DNA from: Paraburkholderia fynbosensis | GTDB taxonomy: Bacteria > Pseudomonadota > Gammaproteobacteria > Burkholderiales > Burkholderiaceae | Reading direction: 5' to 3' | Assembly (NCBI RefSeq): GCF_902859935.1 | Contig: NZ_CADIKI010000004.1 | Location: forward strand, 248,001-312,000 | Length of the DNA stretch: 64,000 nucleotides | Part shown: positions 7,837 to 17,344 of the stretch, piece after piece | Layout of the letters: the number at the start of each line of letters is the position of its first letter | Numbering within the stretch: the stretch's first letter is position 1 | Notes under the pieces: generated by a model | The model's input: the letters and a program-made list of their open reading frames with translations, nothing else | What the model was told of the DNA's origin: nothing | Database searches by the model: none | Program-made: the position numbers and the translations under genes

Positions 7837-10296
7837 TCAGATGCGCAGCTTCGCCTCCACATAAAACGTGCGGCCCGGATACGGGTGATAAACGAAGTAG
7901 CGCGCGTCGAACAGGTTGTCGACGCCGATGCCGATCTCGCTCAGCTTCGTCGGTCTGAAGGTGAATTTCGCGTCCGCTACTGTGTACGAACTCGTGCCGC
8001 CGAAGACGTCCGGGTTCGTGTCGGTATTGGTCAGCGTGTTGTACTGACGTCCCGAGTAGCGCGCGGCGAGCGTGAGCGCGGCGCGTTCGTCGAAGTGATA
8101 GGTCGCGGCGATATCCGCACGCCACAGCGGAATCCGGTAGAAGTACTTGCCGACCGTGGCCGGGTTCTGCGCGTTGGCAATGATCTTCGATTGCGTATAA
8201 GCGACGCTTGCCAGCAGATCCAGACCGCGCACCAGCACGTCCTGTCCCGAGTAGCTCGTTTCGACGCCGCGCGAACGAACCTTGCCGATGTTCTGGAAGT
8301 TGGTCACGTTGGGAATCACGGTCGTGTCGGTCTGACTGAAGATCGTGTTCTTCACGTCGTCCTGGAACAGCGAGAAGCGGAACACGCCGTTCCAGTGCGC
8401 CCATTCGGCGCTCAGTTCCTTCGACAGGTCGTCTTCGGGTTTCAGGTTCGGATTGTTGTTGACGATCGACGAGCCGTTGATTTGCCCCTGGAACAATTCG
8501 CTCACGGTCGGAAAGCGGTAAGCGCGGCCAATCGATGCGCGCAAAGTCAGATCGTCGCTGACGTCGAACGACAACGACGCCTTCGGTGAAAAGTGACTCT
8601 GGCTCGCATCGCCAAACGCAACGGTCTTGCCGGGCAGCGACTGCGCGCCGTCATAGGCTTGCCAGTTTTCGTAGCGCACGCCGTAGACGAGCTTCCAGCG
8701 CGGCAGAAAACGCCAGGCGTCCTGCGCGTACAGCGCCTGGGTCTGCGTCTTGCCGACGAACGCGTTCGCAAACGACGTCGCATCGCCGTCGCGCCAGTTC
8801 AGCGTGTTGTAGCCCTGGTTGTCGAGGAAGTAATTGTCGTAGTGATAGCCGAAGCTCAGCGCGTGATTCAGAAGACCGGCCTGAGTCGTCACCGGCGTAT
8901 ACGTGCCGCGCAGATCGAGCGTTTTCCAGCCGGTGCCGTCACCGAAGATCACCGTGCCCGGACCGTTGCCCGGCGCGCCGGAATTCGCGGTGCGCGCGAC
9001 GCTGTTGCTGATGTCGTAGTACGAAGCAATCGCCTCGCCGTTCCAGCCGGTCGCGTTGCGCGTTTTGAGCGAGAGTCCGTACAGCCAGTTTTCGCTGTTT
9101 CCGCGGCTCGGCGCGAATGCGGCCTCGGGAATTGTGTAGCGGTAGCCGCCTATCGACACCGTGCCGCTGTACACGGGGTTGCCATTTTCATCGCGCAGGA
9201 AGGTCGAGGTCTGGCTATCGTAGGTCTGGTGCCAGTAGCCGAGCGTGAAGCCCGCTTGCAGGGTCGGCGTGAAGTCGTACTGCATCTTCAGCTTGAACTG
9301 GTCCTGCACCGTGTGTTCGATGCCTTCGCCGTTCACGCCGAGGACGGTGGTCGGCGTGTTGGTCTGGTTGTTGTAAAAGTACGCGCCGGTCACGGGCGTA
9401 TCGCCGGCCTTCGCGGGTGTGCGCGATTGCGCGAGCGTCGCGAACTGCAATGGCTGGCTGGTGTTCTCCAGGTGATTCACGCCGAGCAGATATGAGAACT
9501 TGCCGATCCGGTCGCCGATCGACGCGCTCATTTCGCTGCCGTTGAAATTGCGGTTCACACCGTACAGGCTGAAGTGCTGGGTGAACGCCTTGACGTCAGC
9601 GTTAGCTTCGAATTGCTTCGGCATGCGCGTGCTGATGAGCACCGTCGCACCGAGCGAGTTGCCCGGATATAGCGCTGAATACGGACCGTAGATCACGTCG
9701 ACCTGCTGGATCTCGTCGGGATACACCATCGACCAGCGCGGCGCGAACGTGAAGCTGTTGCCGAGCAAATTGGAGAGCAGCAGACCGTCCGCGTAGACGA
9801 GACCGCGCGCGCTTTGCGCGTTGCTCGTGCCGCGCACGGCGATCAGCGAATTCAGATCGCCGATGAAGCGCTTGCGCACGGCGAGATTCGGCATGTACTT
9901 CAGCACGTCTTCGGTGTTGACGACGTTCCAGTTGGCAAACTGCTCGCGTGTGACGGTTTCGACCGATGCCGGCACATTCGGATCGACGGCGCGCGGCGCG
10001 GCGGCCGCATTTGCATTGGCGCTGACGCTGAGCGCGGGCAGCGTGGCCTCCGTGTTCGTGCTGTCGGCGGCGTGGGCCGACGACGATACCAGGGCCGGCA
10101 CCAACGCCGACACGCAGGCCGGAATCAGCGCCGGCCAGTACGCGGGAAAACCCGCCGCGAAGAACGGCTGTCGCAACCGCCGAGACGGGACAACGCGTGG
10201 GACACCACGCAAGACGCCGCGCACGTCACGAGGCACTTCAAGACGCGCGTTGCGGCGCACGCAAAGGGACAGGCTTCGCAGGGCGAAGTTGAACAT
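7837..10296 (-). CDS. TonB-dependent outer-membrane receptor
   Basis: 819-aa receptor that imports a metal complex or similar ligand using TonB energy. The long N terminus (about 75 residues) is Arg-rich and ends in an AHA|ADS signal-peptidase site. It is followed by a possible TonB box (TLPALSVSA), the plug domain at about 105-235 (VNTEDVLKYMPN, IAVRGT, IYGPYSALYPGNSLG) and the 22-strand barrel. The last residues, YVEAKLRI, resemble the usual C-terminal barrel strand. AAGGAAA precedes the ATG. Neighbours are DUF2946 upstream and PepSY_TM downstream, a set typical of iron or copper acquisition. The ligand cannot be told from sequence alone. Confidence 0.92.
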   Translation of the reverse strand: MFNFALRSLSLCVRRNARLEVPRDVRGVLRGVPRVVPSRRLRQPFFAAGFPAYWPALIPACVSALVPALVSSSAHAADSTNTEATLPALSVSANANAAAAPRAVDPNVPASVETVTREQFANWNVVNTEDVLKYMPNLAVRKRFIGDLNSLIAVRGTSNAQSARGLVYADGLLLSNLLGNSFTFAPRWSMVYPDEIQQVDVIYGPYSALYPGNSLGATVLISTRMPKQFEANADVKAFTQHFSLYGVNRNFNGSEMSASIGDRIGKFSYLLGVNHLENTSQPLQFATLAQSRTPAKAGDTPVTGAYFYNNQTNTPTTVLGVNGEGIEHTVQDQFKLKMQYDFTPTLQAGFTLGYWHQTYDSQTSTFLRDENGNPVYSGTVSIGGYRYTIPEAAFAPSRGNSENWLYGLSLKTRNATGWNGEAIASYYDISNSVARTANSGAPGNGPGTVIFGDGTGWKTLDLRGTYTPVTTQAGLLNHALSFGYHYDNYFLDNQGYNTLNWRDGDATSFANAFVGKTQTQALYAQDAWRFLPRWKLVYGVRYENWQAYDGAQSLPGKTVAFGDASQSHFSPKASLSFDVSDDLTLRASIGRAYRFPTVSELFQGQINGSSIVNNNPNLKPEDDLSKELSAEWAHWNGVFRFSLFQDDVKNTIFSQTDTTVIPNVTNFQNIGKVRSRGVETSYSGQDVLVRGLDLLASVAYTQSKIIANAQNPATVGKYFYRIPLWRADIAATYHFDERAALTLAARYSGRQYNTLTNTDTNPDVFGGTSSYTVADAKFTFRPTKLSEIGIGVDNLFDARYFVYHPYPGRTFYVEAKLRI

Positions 10297-10378
10297 GAAC
10301 GTTTCCTTGATGCATTGAACAGACGATCGCGCGCACCCGCGACGGGCGCGACGAAGGCGCGATCAGGACTGGCAGTGA

Positions 10379-10789
10379 TCAGGAAACGGCAGGTGGGGCT
10401 CGAGGGCGTCCCGAGGGAAACGCGCCGAGTGGCGTGAAGCGGGTGGAGAGCGTGGGCGGCGCGGTGCCGGCCAACGCGAGGGTGGCGAGGGGTTCGACGG
10501 CGGCGACCGTCGGCATCGCGACATGATGTTCGAGCAGATGACAGTAGCCGCACGCGCCGAAGGCGTCGTCGTGGCTCAGATGCACCGGCTCGGGGGCGGT
10601 GTGGGCGGCCTGTGCAACCAGGCCGGCCTCGCTCGCGCCGGACGGCTGGAGCGCCGAACAGAGCGCGGCAATCGGCTCGTGCGCCCGGTGCGACATCAGC
10701 ATCTGACTCACGAGCGGCGCGAACACGACGAGCCACATGGCGAACAGGCCAAGCCAGGCAGTCGTGCGGTTGCGGGATCGTAGCGTCAT
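10379..10789 (-). CDS. DUF2946 family protein
   Basis: 136-aa protein with one N-terminal hydrophobic segment (about residues 12-30) that is either a signal peptide or an anchor. It also carries the DUF2946 signature FGACGYCHLLEHH, a Cys/His cluster suited to metal binding. Proteins of this family sit next to TonB receptors and copper- or iron-related genes. It is the first gene of a minus-strand set, 82 bp upstream of the TonB receptor. No Shine-Dalgarno sequence is obvious at the ATG. Confidence 0.75.
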   Translation of the reverse strand: MTLRSRNRTTAWLGLFAMWLVVFAPLVSQMLMSHRAHEPIAALCSALQPSGASEAGLVAQAAHTAPEPVHLSHDDAFGACGYCHLLEHHVAMPTVAAVEPLATLALAGTAPPTLSTRFTPLGAFPSGRPRAPPAVS

Positions 10790-10989
10790 GATGGTCGGGA
10801 TGAAGGCGGGGCGATTCTAACATTGCCGCGCGATCCTTTCTCGCGTGATGCCGGTTATAGCGGTGGAATAGACGGCAAAAAGCCGCTCATTTCCGCGCGC
10901 CGGAGCCGCGACGGATCACTTAAGCTGCCGGTTGCACGCAACGCCGCGCGTCTGGCCGGCGCCGTGCCGCTTGCCTTTCTTCTTCGCTT

Positions 10990-13191
10990 ATGACGCCCAC
11001 GCAGACGCTCGCTTTCCCGATCGCCGACATCAATCAGCAGGCCGTCACGTTATGTTCGGCCGGACAGTTCGCCGCGGCCCTGGCGATGGTGACGCCGCTG
11101 CTGGACGACAGGACGCTGCCGGACGACACACGCGCCGACGCGCTGAACATCGCGGGCGCCTGTTCGTTTGCGTTGCGCAACGTGGCGGATGCGGAACGCC
11201 ATTGGCGCGAGTGCCTGCGCGTCAAGCCCACCTACGCCGAGGTGTACGGCAGTCTCGGCGCGCTGTTCAGATCGCTTGGACGCCTGTCCGCCGCCAAGGC
11301 GATGTATCGTCAGCTGGTGGCGCTGCAACCGCATCGCGCCGACGCTCATCATCATCTCGGCGCCGTGCTGTACGGGCTCGGTTACAAGGAGGCGGCGGAA
11401 GCGTCGTATCGTCACGCGCTGGCCCTGCGCCCCGACTATGCGGAGGCTCACTACAACCGGGGCATCGTGCTGCGCGATCTGCGCCGCCCGCAGGAAGCCG
11501 AAGCAGCTTATCGCGAGGCGCTGAGCGGTCTGCACGATTACGCGGAGGTGCACAACAACCTCGGCAGCGTGCTGGTGGAACTCGGCCGCCACGAGGAAGC
11601 CGACGCGGCGTATCGTCAGGCACTCAGCATCCGGCCACAGTATCCGGAGGCGCTCAACAACCTGGGCGGCGTGTTGAAGACGGCGCACCGGTTCGTCGAA
11701 GCGGAGTTGGCCTGCCGGCTCGCGCTGACTATCCGGCCGGACTATGCGCAGGCGCACCTGAACCTCGGCGCGGTGCTGGTGGACCTCGGGCGTTTGTCCG
11801 AAGCCGAGGCCGCCTACCGTGAAGCGATTGCCTGCCGCCCCGACTACGCCGAGGCGCACTACAACCTCGGCATCGCGCTGTTCAGGCAGGAGCGTCTGGT
11901 CGATGCCGAGCAGGCCTACCGCGAAGCGATTCGCTGGCAGCCCGGCATCGCGCACGCGCATAACAACCTGGGCTGCGTGCTCCGTTTGCTCGACCGCTTC
12001 CCGGAGGCAATCGAGGCCTTTCAGCGGACGCTCGAAATCTGCCCCGACCTGGCCGAAGCGCATTTCAACCTCGCCAGTGCGTTGACGCGATCCGGGCAGC
12101 TGCACGAGGCCGAACGCGGCTACCGCGAGGCGCTTGCCCTACGACACGACTATGCGGACGCCCGCTTCGGTCTGGCCGCGCTGCTGCTCGGCCTGGGCCG
12201 CTTCGACGAAGGCTGGCAACTGTACGAGAGCCGCTACGGGCAGCCGTCGTTCGTGCATCACCAGACTCGCGCCTTGCTCGCATGCCCGCAGTGGCAGGGG
12301 GACACGCTCGCCGGTAAGTCCCTGCTCGTTTGGCAGGAAGACGGCCTCGGCGACATGCTGCAGTTCAGCCGTTATTTCGCATTACTTAAAGCGCAGGGAG
12401 CCACGCATATCACGTTCGCGTGCGCGCCGGCGTTGCATCGGCTGATGGCTCGCGTCGACGGCGTGGACGCCGTGCTCGATCATGTCGCCGCGATGGCGCG
12501 CGCGTCGAGCTACGACTGCTGGACGAGTCTCCTGAGCGCACCGTTCTATCTGCGCACGACCCTCGATACGATTCCGTGTGCCGTGCAACTGCCGGTCGAC
12601 CCCGCGCTCGTCGAACAATGGCGGCCGATGCTCGATGCGCTGGCGCCGTGCCGCAAGATCGGTCTGGTCTGGAAGGGCAACGCGAAACACCATAACGACG
12701 CGAATCGCTCCATTCCCTCATTGACGACGCTTGCGCCGCTCTGGCGCGTGCCCGGCCTGAGTTTCGTGAGTCTGCAAAAAGGGCTGGGCGAGGACGAAGC
12801 GCGCGATCCGCCAGACGGTCAGCCGTTGCTCGATCTCGGCGCGAAGGTGACGGATTTCGCCGATAGCGCCGCCATCGTCGCGCAACTCGATCTGGTCATT
12901 TGCGTGGATACGTCCATCGCGCATCTGGCTGCGTCGCTGGGCAAGCCCTGCTGGGTGCTGCTGCCGGAGCGAGACCCCGACTGGCGCTGGATGCACGAAC
13001 GCGACGATTCGCCGTGGTATCCCGACGCGTTGCGGCTGTTTCGCCGCGCGCCGGGCGAAGGGTGGTCCGCGTCGGTCGAGCGGGTCAGGCAGGCGTGCGC
13101 CGAGCGTTTCGGCGCGGCGCCGCCTCACGCGCATCAGCTTGACACGAGCGTCATCGAGAAGCCGTCCCATCCTTTCGAGCCGACGGTCTGA
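10990..13191 (+). CDS. TPR-repeat glycosyltransferase-like protein
   Basis: 733-aa protein. Residues of about 15-430 are about a dozen 34-residue tetratricopeptide repeats (recurring YAEAHYNRGI, LGRLSEAEAAYREAI). Residues of about 450-720 form a GT9/GT41-like domain with KIGLVWKGNAKHHNDANRS and LVICVDTSIAHLAASLGKPCWVLLP. Such proteins transfer sugars onto proteins or surface glycans; the acceptor here is unknown. It is cytosolic with no signal peptide. Its last 58 bp overlap, tail-to-tail, the 3' end of the O-methyltransferase gene. It has its own promoter region shared with the divergent DUF2946 gene. Confidence 0.85.
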   Translation: MTPTQTLAFPIADINQQAVTLCSAGQFAAALAMVTPLLDDRTLPDDTRADALNIAGACSFALRNVADAERHWRECLRVKPTYAEVYGSLGALFRSLGRLSAAKAMYRQLVALQPHRADAHHHLGAVLYGLGYKEAAEASYRHALALRPDYAEAHYNRGIVLRDLRRPQEAEAAYREALSGLHDYAEVHNNLGSVLVELGRHEEADAAYRQALSIRPQYPEALNNLGGVLKTAHRFVEAELACRLALTIRPDYAQAHLNLGAVLVDLGRLSEAEAAYREAIACRPDYAEAHYNLGIALFRQERLVDAEQAYREAIRWQPGIAHAHNNLGCVLRLLDRFPEAIEAFQRTLEICPDLAEAHFNLASALTRSGQLHEAERGYREALALRHDYADARFGLAALLLGLGRFDEGWQLYESRYGQPSFVHHQTRALLACPQWQGDTLAGKSLLVWQEDGLGDMLQFSRYFALLKAQGATHITFACAPALHRLMARVDGVDAVLDHVAAMARASSYDCWTSLLSAPFYLRTTLDTIPCAVQLPVDPALVEQWRPMLDALAPCRKIGLVWKGNAKHHNDANRSIPSLTTLAPLWRVPGLSFVSLQKGLGEDEARDPPDGQPLLDLGAKVTDFADSAAIVAQLDLVICVDTSIAHLAASLGKPCWVLLPERDPDWRWMHERDDSPWYPDALRLFRRAPGEGWSASVERVRQACAERFGAAPPHAHQLDTSVIEKPSHPFEPTV

Positions 13192-13802
13192 ATCGCGGTC
13201 GAGTCGAGGCGCGGATTCATTGCGAGCAGTCTGAAGAATTCGTGCAGACCGATGACGTCGGGGTCGGTATTCGCCGCATCGGCAATGCGGCCCGCGCGTA
13301 TCACGTTGTCGCCGACGATCAGCGTGCCGGGCCGGCTCAGTTGCACCGACAGGCGTAAATAGTCGGGATAGTTCTTCTTGTCGGCGTCGAGAAAGATCAT
13401 GTCGAACGGTTCGACGCCATCCGTGACGAACTTGTCGAGCGTCTGCGCGGCCGCGCCGATCACGATCGAGACAACGCCCGACAAACCGGCTCGCTGGACG
13501 TTGGCGCGCGCCACCTCGGCGTTCCCGGGATTCGCTTCGAGCGAGATGAGCCGGCCGTCCGGCGGCAGTGCTCTGGCGAGCCAGATCGTGCTGTAGGCGC
13601 CTAACGTGCCGACTTCGAGAATTCGCCGCGCGCCGCGCAACTTCGCGAGCAGATGCAGCAGCTTGCCCTGATTGGGCGCCACGTTGATCGACGGCAGCCC
13701 GGCCGCTGCGCTCGCCTCCAGCGCGGCATCGAGCGCGGCGTCCTGCGGCAGCAAGCGGCTCGTCAGATAGTTGTCCATCGCATTCCACTGTTCCTGATTC
13801 AT
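13134..13802 (-). CDS. O-methyltransferase (family 3, caffeoyl-CoA OMT-like)
   Basis: 222-aa SAM-dependent methyltransferase. Motif I is RILEVGTLGAYSTIWLA (about residues 59-75), then LISLEANPGN, and the metal and catalytic region FDMIFLDADKKNYPDY (about 133-148). The N terminus (QGKLLHLLAKL) also fits the family. These enzymes methylate catechol-type hydroxyls with Mg2+. It is convergent with the TPR glycosyltransferase gene and overlaps it by 58 bp. AGGTGAG precedes the ATG. Confidence 0.88.
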   Translation of the reverse strand: MNQEQWNAMDNYLTSRLLPQDAALDAALEASAAAGLPSINVAPNQGKLLHLLAKLRGARRILEVGTLGAYSTIWLARALPPDGRLISLEANPGNAEVARANVQRAGLSGVVSIVIGAAAQTLDKFVTDGVEPFDMIFLDADKKNYPDYLRLSVQLSRPGTLIVGDNVIRAGRIADAANTDPDVIGLHEFFRLLAMNPRLDSTAIQTVGSKGWDGFSMTLVSS

Positions 13803-13994
13803 CGTCTCACCTGGTCATGTGCCGATATGGAATAAGGTACGTTGTAGCAGAAAAGCGGACGGTGCACTGTTGGGCAGCGCCGGCTGCCTCGACATCAACT
13901 CGGTTTCGCCAAACACCAAGCAACATGCGCAGGCGTGCATCGAGGGCGCCAGCGCGCACTACGTCGAAGCAGCCGTGATGGCGTCCGTGCCGCC

Positions 13995-15305
13995 CTATGG
14001 CCTTGCCGTTCCGATGCTGATTGTGCGCGTGACGTCCACCACCGAGAGCCGGATCGCATCGATCAACGCGCGCGCCGCCGGTGACGGCGTGCCGGCCGCG
14101 CGCACGGTCAGGCCGATGTCGCGCCGCGTGTTGTGAAGGTGCACGTCGAGCACCACCAGTTGTCCCGATTGCACCTCGTGATGCAACTGCTGCGCCGACA
14201 GCGCGGCCGCCATGTCCGTGCCGAGCAGCAGGCCGCGTATTACCGCCAGGTCGGCGGTTTCGACCGTGGGCAACGGCGGCTTCACCTTCATCCGCTTGAA
14301 TTGCGTCTCGAACAGCGCGCGCGCCGGCGAGTGGCTGCGCGGCAGGATCCATTGCACGTCGCGCAGGCCCATGACGGTCAGGCCTTGCTCAAGCGTCAGC
14401 GGATGATCGCGGCGCACCAGTACCACCATGTTTTCCGACATCAGGCGCTCGTTCTTCAGGCCGCTCGACGCGTCGTTGTTGCGCAGCGCGCCGAGAATGA
14501 AGTCGATGTCGCCCGCGCGCAGACCGGCCACCAGCGTCTCGTACGAGCTTTCGTCGGTGACGACGCGCACGCCGGGATTCTGCGAGGTCATCCGCGCGAT
14601 TGCTTTGGGCAGGATTAGCGTGCGCCCGAGCGGCAATGCGCCGACCGTCACCGAGCCTTGAATCTTGCCGTGCAATGCCGCGATATCGTCGGGCACGTGC
14701 CGCAGTTCGTTCAATGCTCGACGCACGTGCAGCAGAAACGTTTCGCCTTCGGCGGTGAGCAGGATGCCGCGCGGGCTTCGATGAAACAGACTCATGCCCG
14801 AGCCGCTCTCCAGCACGCGAATCGCGGCGCTCACCGCGGGTTGGCTGATGCCGAAGGTCTTCGCCGCGCTCGGCATATGCCGATGCCGCGCAAGCGCCGC
14901 GAGCAACTGCAGCCGCCGTGTGTTGAGCAGATACGCCGGCAACGCGCCTTCCGCCGCGGGACGGCGGCGCGCCTGACGCGCGGCGCACCACTGCGCGAGC
15001 TGTTCCAGTTCCGCGAAAATCCGCTCGCAACGATGCAGCACGGCGCGGCCGACGGGCGTGGGCAGCATGCCCGACGGGCCGCGCTCGAAGAGCGGCTCAC
15101 CGAGCGCCGATTCCAGTTCCTGCACCGAACGCGTCACCGCCGACTGTGCGCGAAACAGCGCCGCGGCCGCACGCGTCGCGCTGCCCATTTCGGCGACGAG
15201 CCGGAACGCGCGCAGTTGCGCAAGGTTGAGCAGGTCTTTGCTGTTCAAGGACGACGGCGTTTTGGCCGGCGCCGCGTCGCTGGCCATCGACGTGTTGTCG
15301 CTCAT
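13995..15305 (-). CDS. LysR family regulator with two HTH domains
   Basis: 436-aa regulator. Unlike ordinary LysR proteins (about 300 aa) it carries two LysR-type winged HTH domains in tandem. The first, at about 25-95, reads QLRAFRLVAEMGSATRAAAAL; the second, at about 130-200, reads HMPSAAKTFGISQPAVSAAI. A periplasmic-binding-like effector domain follows (GSVTVGALPLGRT to the end). The gene faces away from ligB-ligA, so it is the likely regulator of that extradiol dioxygenase. The start ATG at 15305 overlaps the stop of the upstream GntR remnant (TGATG), implying translational coupling. An in-frame start at 15335 is also possible. Confidence 0.88.
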   Translation of the reverse strand: MSDNTSMASDAAPAKTPSSLNSKDLLNLAQLRAFRLVAEMGSATRAAAALFRAQSAVTRSVQELESALGEPLFERGPSGMLPTPVGRAVLHRCERIFAELEQLAQWCAARQARRRPAAEGALPAYLLNTRRLQLLAALARHRHMPSAAKTFGISQPAVSAAIRVLESGSGMSLFHRSPRGILLTAEGETFLLHVRRALNELRHVPDDIAALHGKIQGSVTVGALPLGRTLILPKAIARMTSQNPGVRVVTDESSYETLVAGLRAGDIDFILGALRNNDASSGLKNERLMSENMVVLVRRDHPLTLEQGLTVMGLRDVQWILPRSHSPARALFETQFKRMKVKPPLPTVETADLAVIRGLLLGTDMAAALSAQQLHHEVQSGQLVVLDVHLHNTRRDIGLTVRAAGTPSPAARALIDAIRLSVVDVTRTISIGTARP

Positions 15306-15538
15306 CACGCGGCCCCCGCGATCAGATGCAACCACGACAGCGACAGATTCAGGCTTTCCTTCGAGAGCTGGGTGTGCTCTTTCATCAACGCATCGACGCG
15401 CGCGCCTTCGCCCTTCTTCAGCGCATCCACGATCGCATGATGCTGGCGATGCGCATACATCAGCATCATGAACTGTCGCTCGCGCGCGGCTTCGTCGAAG
15501 GCGATCGTGAAGGTTGCCTGCTGGGTCGTCTCGTTCAT
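15305..15538 (-). pseudogene. C-terminal remnant of a GntR/FCD regulator
   Basis: 77-residue frame resembling only the end of an FCD-type GntR effector domain: FDEAARERQF, HRQHHAIVDALKKGEGAR and ALMKEHTQLS. The DNA-binding domain and most of the effector domain are missing. It nevertheless has an ATG and ends in TGATG overlapping the start of the double-HTH LysR gene, so it may now serve as an upstream coupling cistron. It could also be a real small protein. Function uncertain. Confidence 0.55.
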
Positions 15539-15927
15539 TGTTGTCTGCTCGTCAGAAGCACGGAAGTATAGCTATGCGCTCCGCCCCACACCACGCCTGT
15601 AAAACGGCTTGCGACTTCTTTTCAGGGCCATCTATTCTGTTTATCGCGCGCGGACGGATGGGCGCGGAGGCGGGACCCTGAGAAAACGGCTTGGGATACC
15701 GATGAAGCCATGCGCCGCGTGACTTGCAGCGGCGCGCCGTCGTCCGTCGAGCACCGGCGGGCCGCGTTTTGCCCCATTACCCTATCGCTGAATGAGGTTT
15801 ACCCGCACTTCCTGTCAGAGGGCACAATTCCTATCTTTGTATCCCAAGATGGTCGTGCTGGCTACTTCCCCGCTCGCGCGAACCTATCCGATTGGCAGGC
15901 GGTACGAAGCAACGGAAGTCAACAAAT
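15539..15927. promoter_or_regulatory. Divergent control region for LysR and ligBA
   Basis: 389-bp space between the divergent GntR remnant/LysR unit and ligB. It must hold promoters for both and the LysR operator. No convincing T-N11-A palindrome or sigma-70 pair could be picked with confidence. Confidence 0.4.
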
Positions 15928-16773
15928 ATGGCAAGGATCATTGGCGGTATCGGCACTTCGCACGTGCCCACTATCGGGTTGGCGTACGACAAGGGCAAGC
16001 AGAACGAGCCCGCGTGGGCGCCGCTCTTCAAGGGCTACGAGCCGGTGGCGAATTGGCTCGCGGATCGCAAGCCCGACGTAATGGTGATGTTCTACAACGA
16101 TCACGCCAACAGCTTCTTCTTCGATTGCTACCCGACCTTCGCGCTGGGCGTGTCGGCGAATCACGAATTCGCGGACGAAGGCGCGGGCAAGCGTCCGCTG
16201 CCGGACATCGCGGGCCATCCTGATCTGGCGATCCACATCGCTGAGCAGATGGTCGCCGACGAGTTCGATCTGACGATCTTCCAGGACCGTCCGCTCGACC
16301 ACGGCTGCAATTCGCCGCTCTCGCTGATGCTGCCGCATGACGGCGGCTGGCCGATGTCGCTCGTGCCGCTCGAAGTCAACGTGCTGCAGTATCCGCTGCC
16401 CACCGCGAACCGCTGCTACCGGCTCGGCCAGGCGCTGCGCCGCGCGATCGAATCGTTCGATCAGGATCTCGATGTCGTGGTGGTCGGCACGGGCGGGCTC
16501 TCGCACCAGGTGCACGGCGAGCGCAGCGGCTTTAACAACACCGAGTGGGACATGGAATTTCTCGACCTGATCGTCAAAGACCCCCAACGTCTCGCCGCGA
16601 TGAAGCACGTCGATTATGTGCGCCTTGGCGGCGCGGAAAGCGTCGAAACGATCATGTGGCTCGCGATGCGTGGCGCGCTCGGGCCGAAAGTCCGCGAATT
16701 GCACCGCAACTACTATCTAGCGACCAGCACCGCGATGGCCGTGACGATCTATGAAGACGAGGTGGCGCAATGA
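15928..16773 (+). CDS. ligB: Class III extradiol ring-cleavage dioxygenase, beta (LigB) subunit
   Basis: 281-aa catalytic subunit of a protocatechuate 4,5-dioxygenase/gallate-dioxygenase type enzyme, which opens catecholic rings next to the hydroxyls using Fe(II) and O2. The starting GGIGTSHVPTIG places H12 as the first iron ligand, H59 (FYNDHANSFF) as the second, a Glu in GGAESVE (about 237-240) as the third, and H193/H196 (GLSHQVHG) as the acid-base site. All are present. The ATG at 15928 is preferred over an in-frame ATG at 15892 because LigB proteins begin at this point. It overlaps ligA by four bases. The exact substrate is not decided. Confidence 0.88.
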   Translation: MARIIGGIGTSHVPTIGLAYDKGKQNEPAWAPLFKGYEPVANWLADRKPDVMVMFYNDHANSFFFDCYPTFALGVSANHEFADEGAGKRPLPDIAGHPDLAIHIAEQMVADEFDLTIFQDRPLDHGCNSPLSLMLPHDGGWPMSLVPLEVNVLQYPLPTANRCYRLGQALRRAIESFDQDLDVVVVGTGGLSHQVHGERSGFNNTEWDMEFLDLIVKDPQRLAAMKHVDYVRLGGAESVETIMWLAMRGALGPKVRELHRNYYLATSTAMAVTIYEDEVAQ

Positions 16774-17129
16774 ACCCGCAACTGATCGGCGTCGAAGAAC
16801 TGACCGGCACGTATCCGTTCGATATTCGCCAGAGCATCAAGGCGATGCGCTTGAACCGCTTCTTCTGGCAGATGCGCGAAGCGCCGGCCCGCACGCTGTG
16901 GCTGGAAAACCGCGGCGCCGCCTATGACGCGGCGAAACTCACGGCCGAAGAGCGCACGCTGGTCGACAACACCGACTGGATCGGCCTGATTCGTTACGGC
17001 GTGTGCTTCTTCGTGCTCGAAAAATTCGCACGCGTGGTGAAGATCACGAACCTCGGCATGTACGCGAGCATGCGAGGCGAAACACTCGAAGCGTTTCTGA
17101 AGACGCGCAAGGTGCCTGACGCGGTATAG
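16770..17129 (+). CDS. ligA: Extradiol dioxygenase alpha (LigA) subunit
   Basis: 119-aa small subunit that caps the active site of LigB-type dioxygenases. The family pattern is clear: GTYPFDIRQSIKAMRLNRFF, LTAEERTLVDNTDWIGLIRYG and ITNLGMYASMRGETLEAF. Its ATG overlaps the ligB stop (ATGA). The beta gene comes first here, whereas many lig/pmd operons have alpha first. No other pathway genes follow; a terminator lies about 215 bp downstream. Confidence 0.87.
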   Translation: MNPQLIGVEELTGTYPFDIRQSIKAMRLNRFFWQMREAPARTLWLENRGAAYDAAKLTAEERTLVDNTDWIGLIRYGVCFFVLEKFARVVKITNLGMYASMRGETLEAFLKTRKVPDAV

Positions 17130-17344
17130 GGCGCCGGATTCTGCCGGGGCGCACCGGCAGGCATTCACTTCTCGACATTAGAAGATCCCCGGATTCGACA
17201 GAAATCCGGACGGCGTTTGCCGACGCGCGCCAGAGGCCGAGTTCTCCTCATTGCGTGCGCGTTCATTCGCGCATTTGCCGCAACGCCCATTCCACGCGGT
17301 GGGCATCATCCATCGTTTCTGATGCGAGGTTCATGTAGTGAAGA

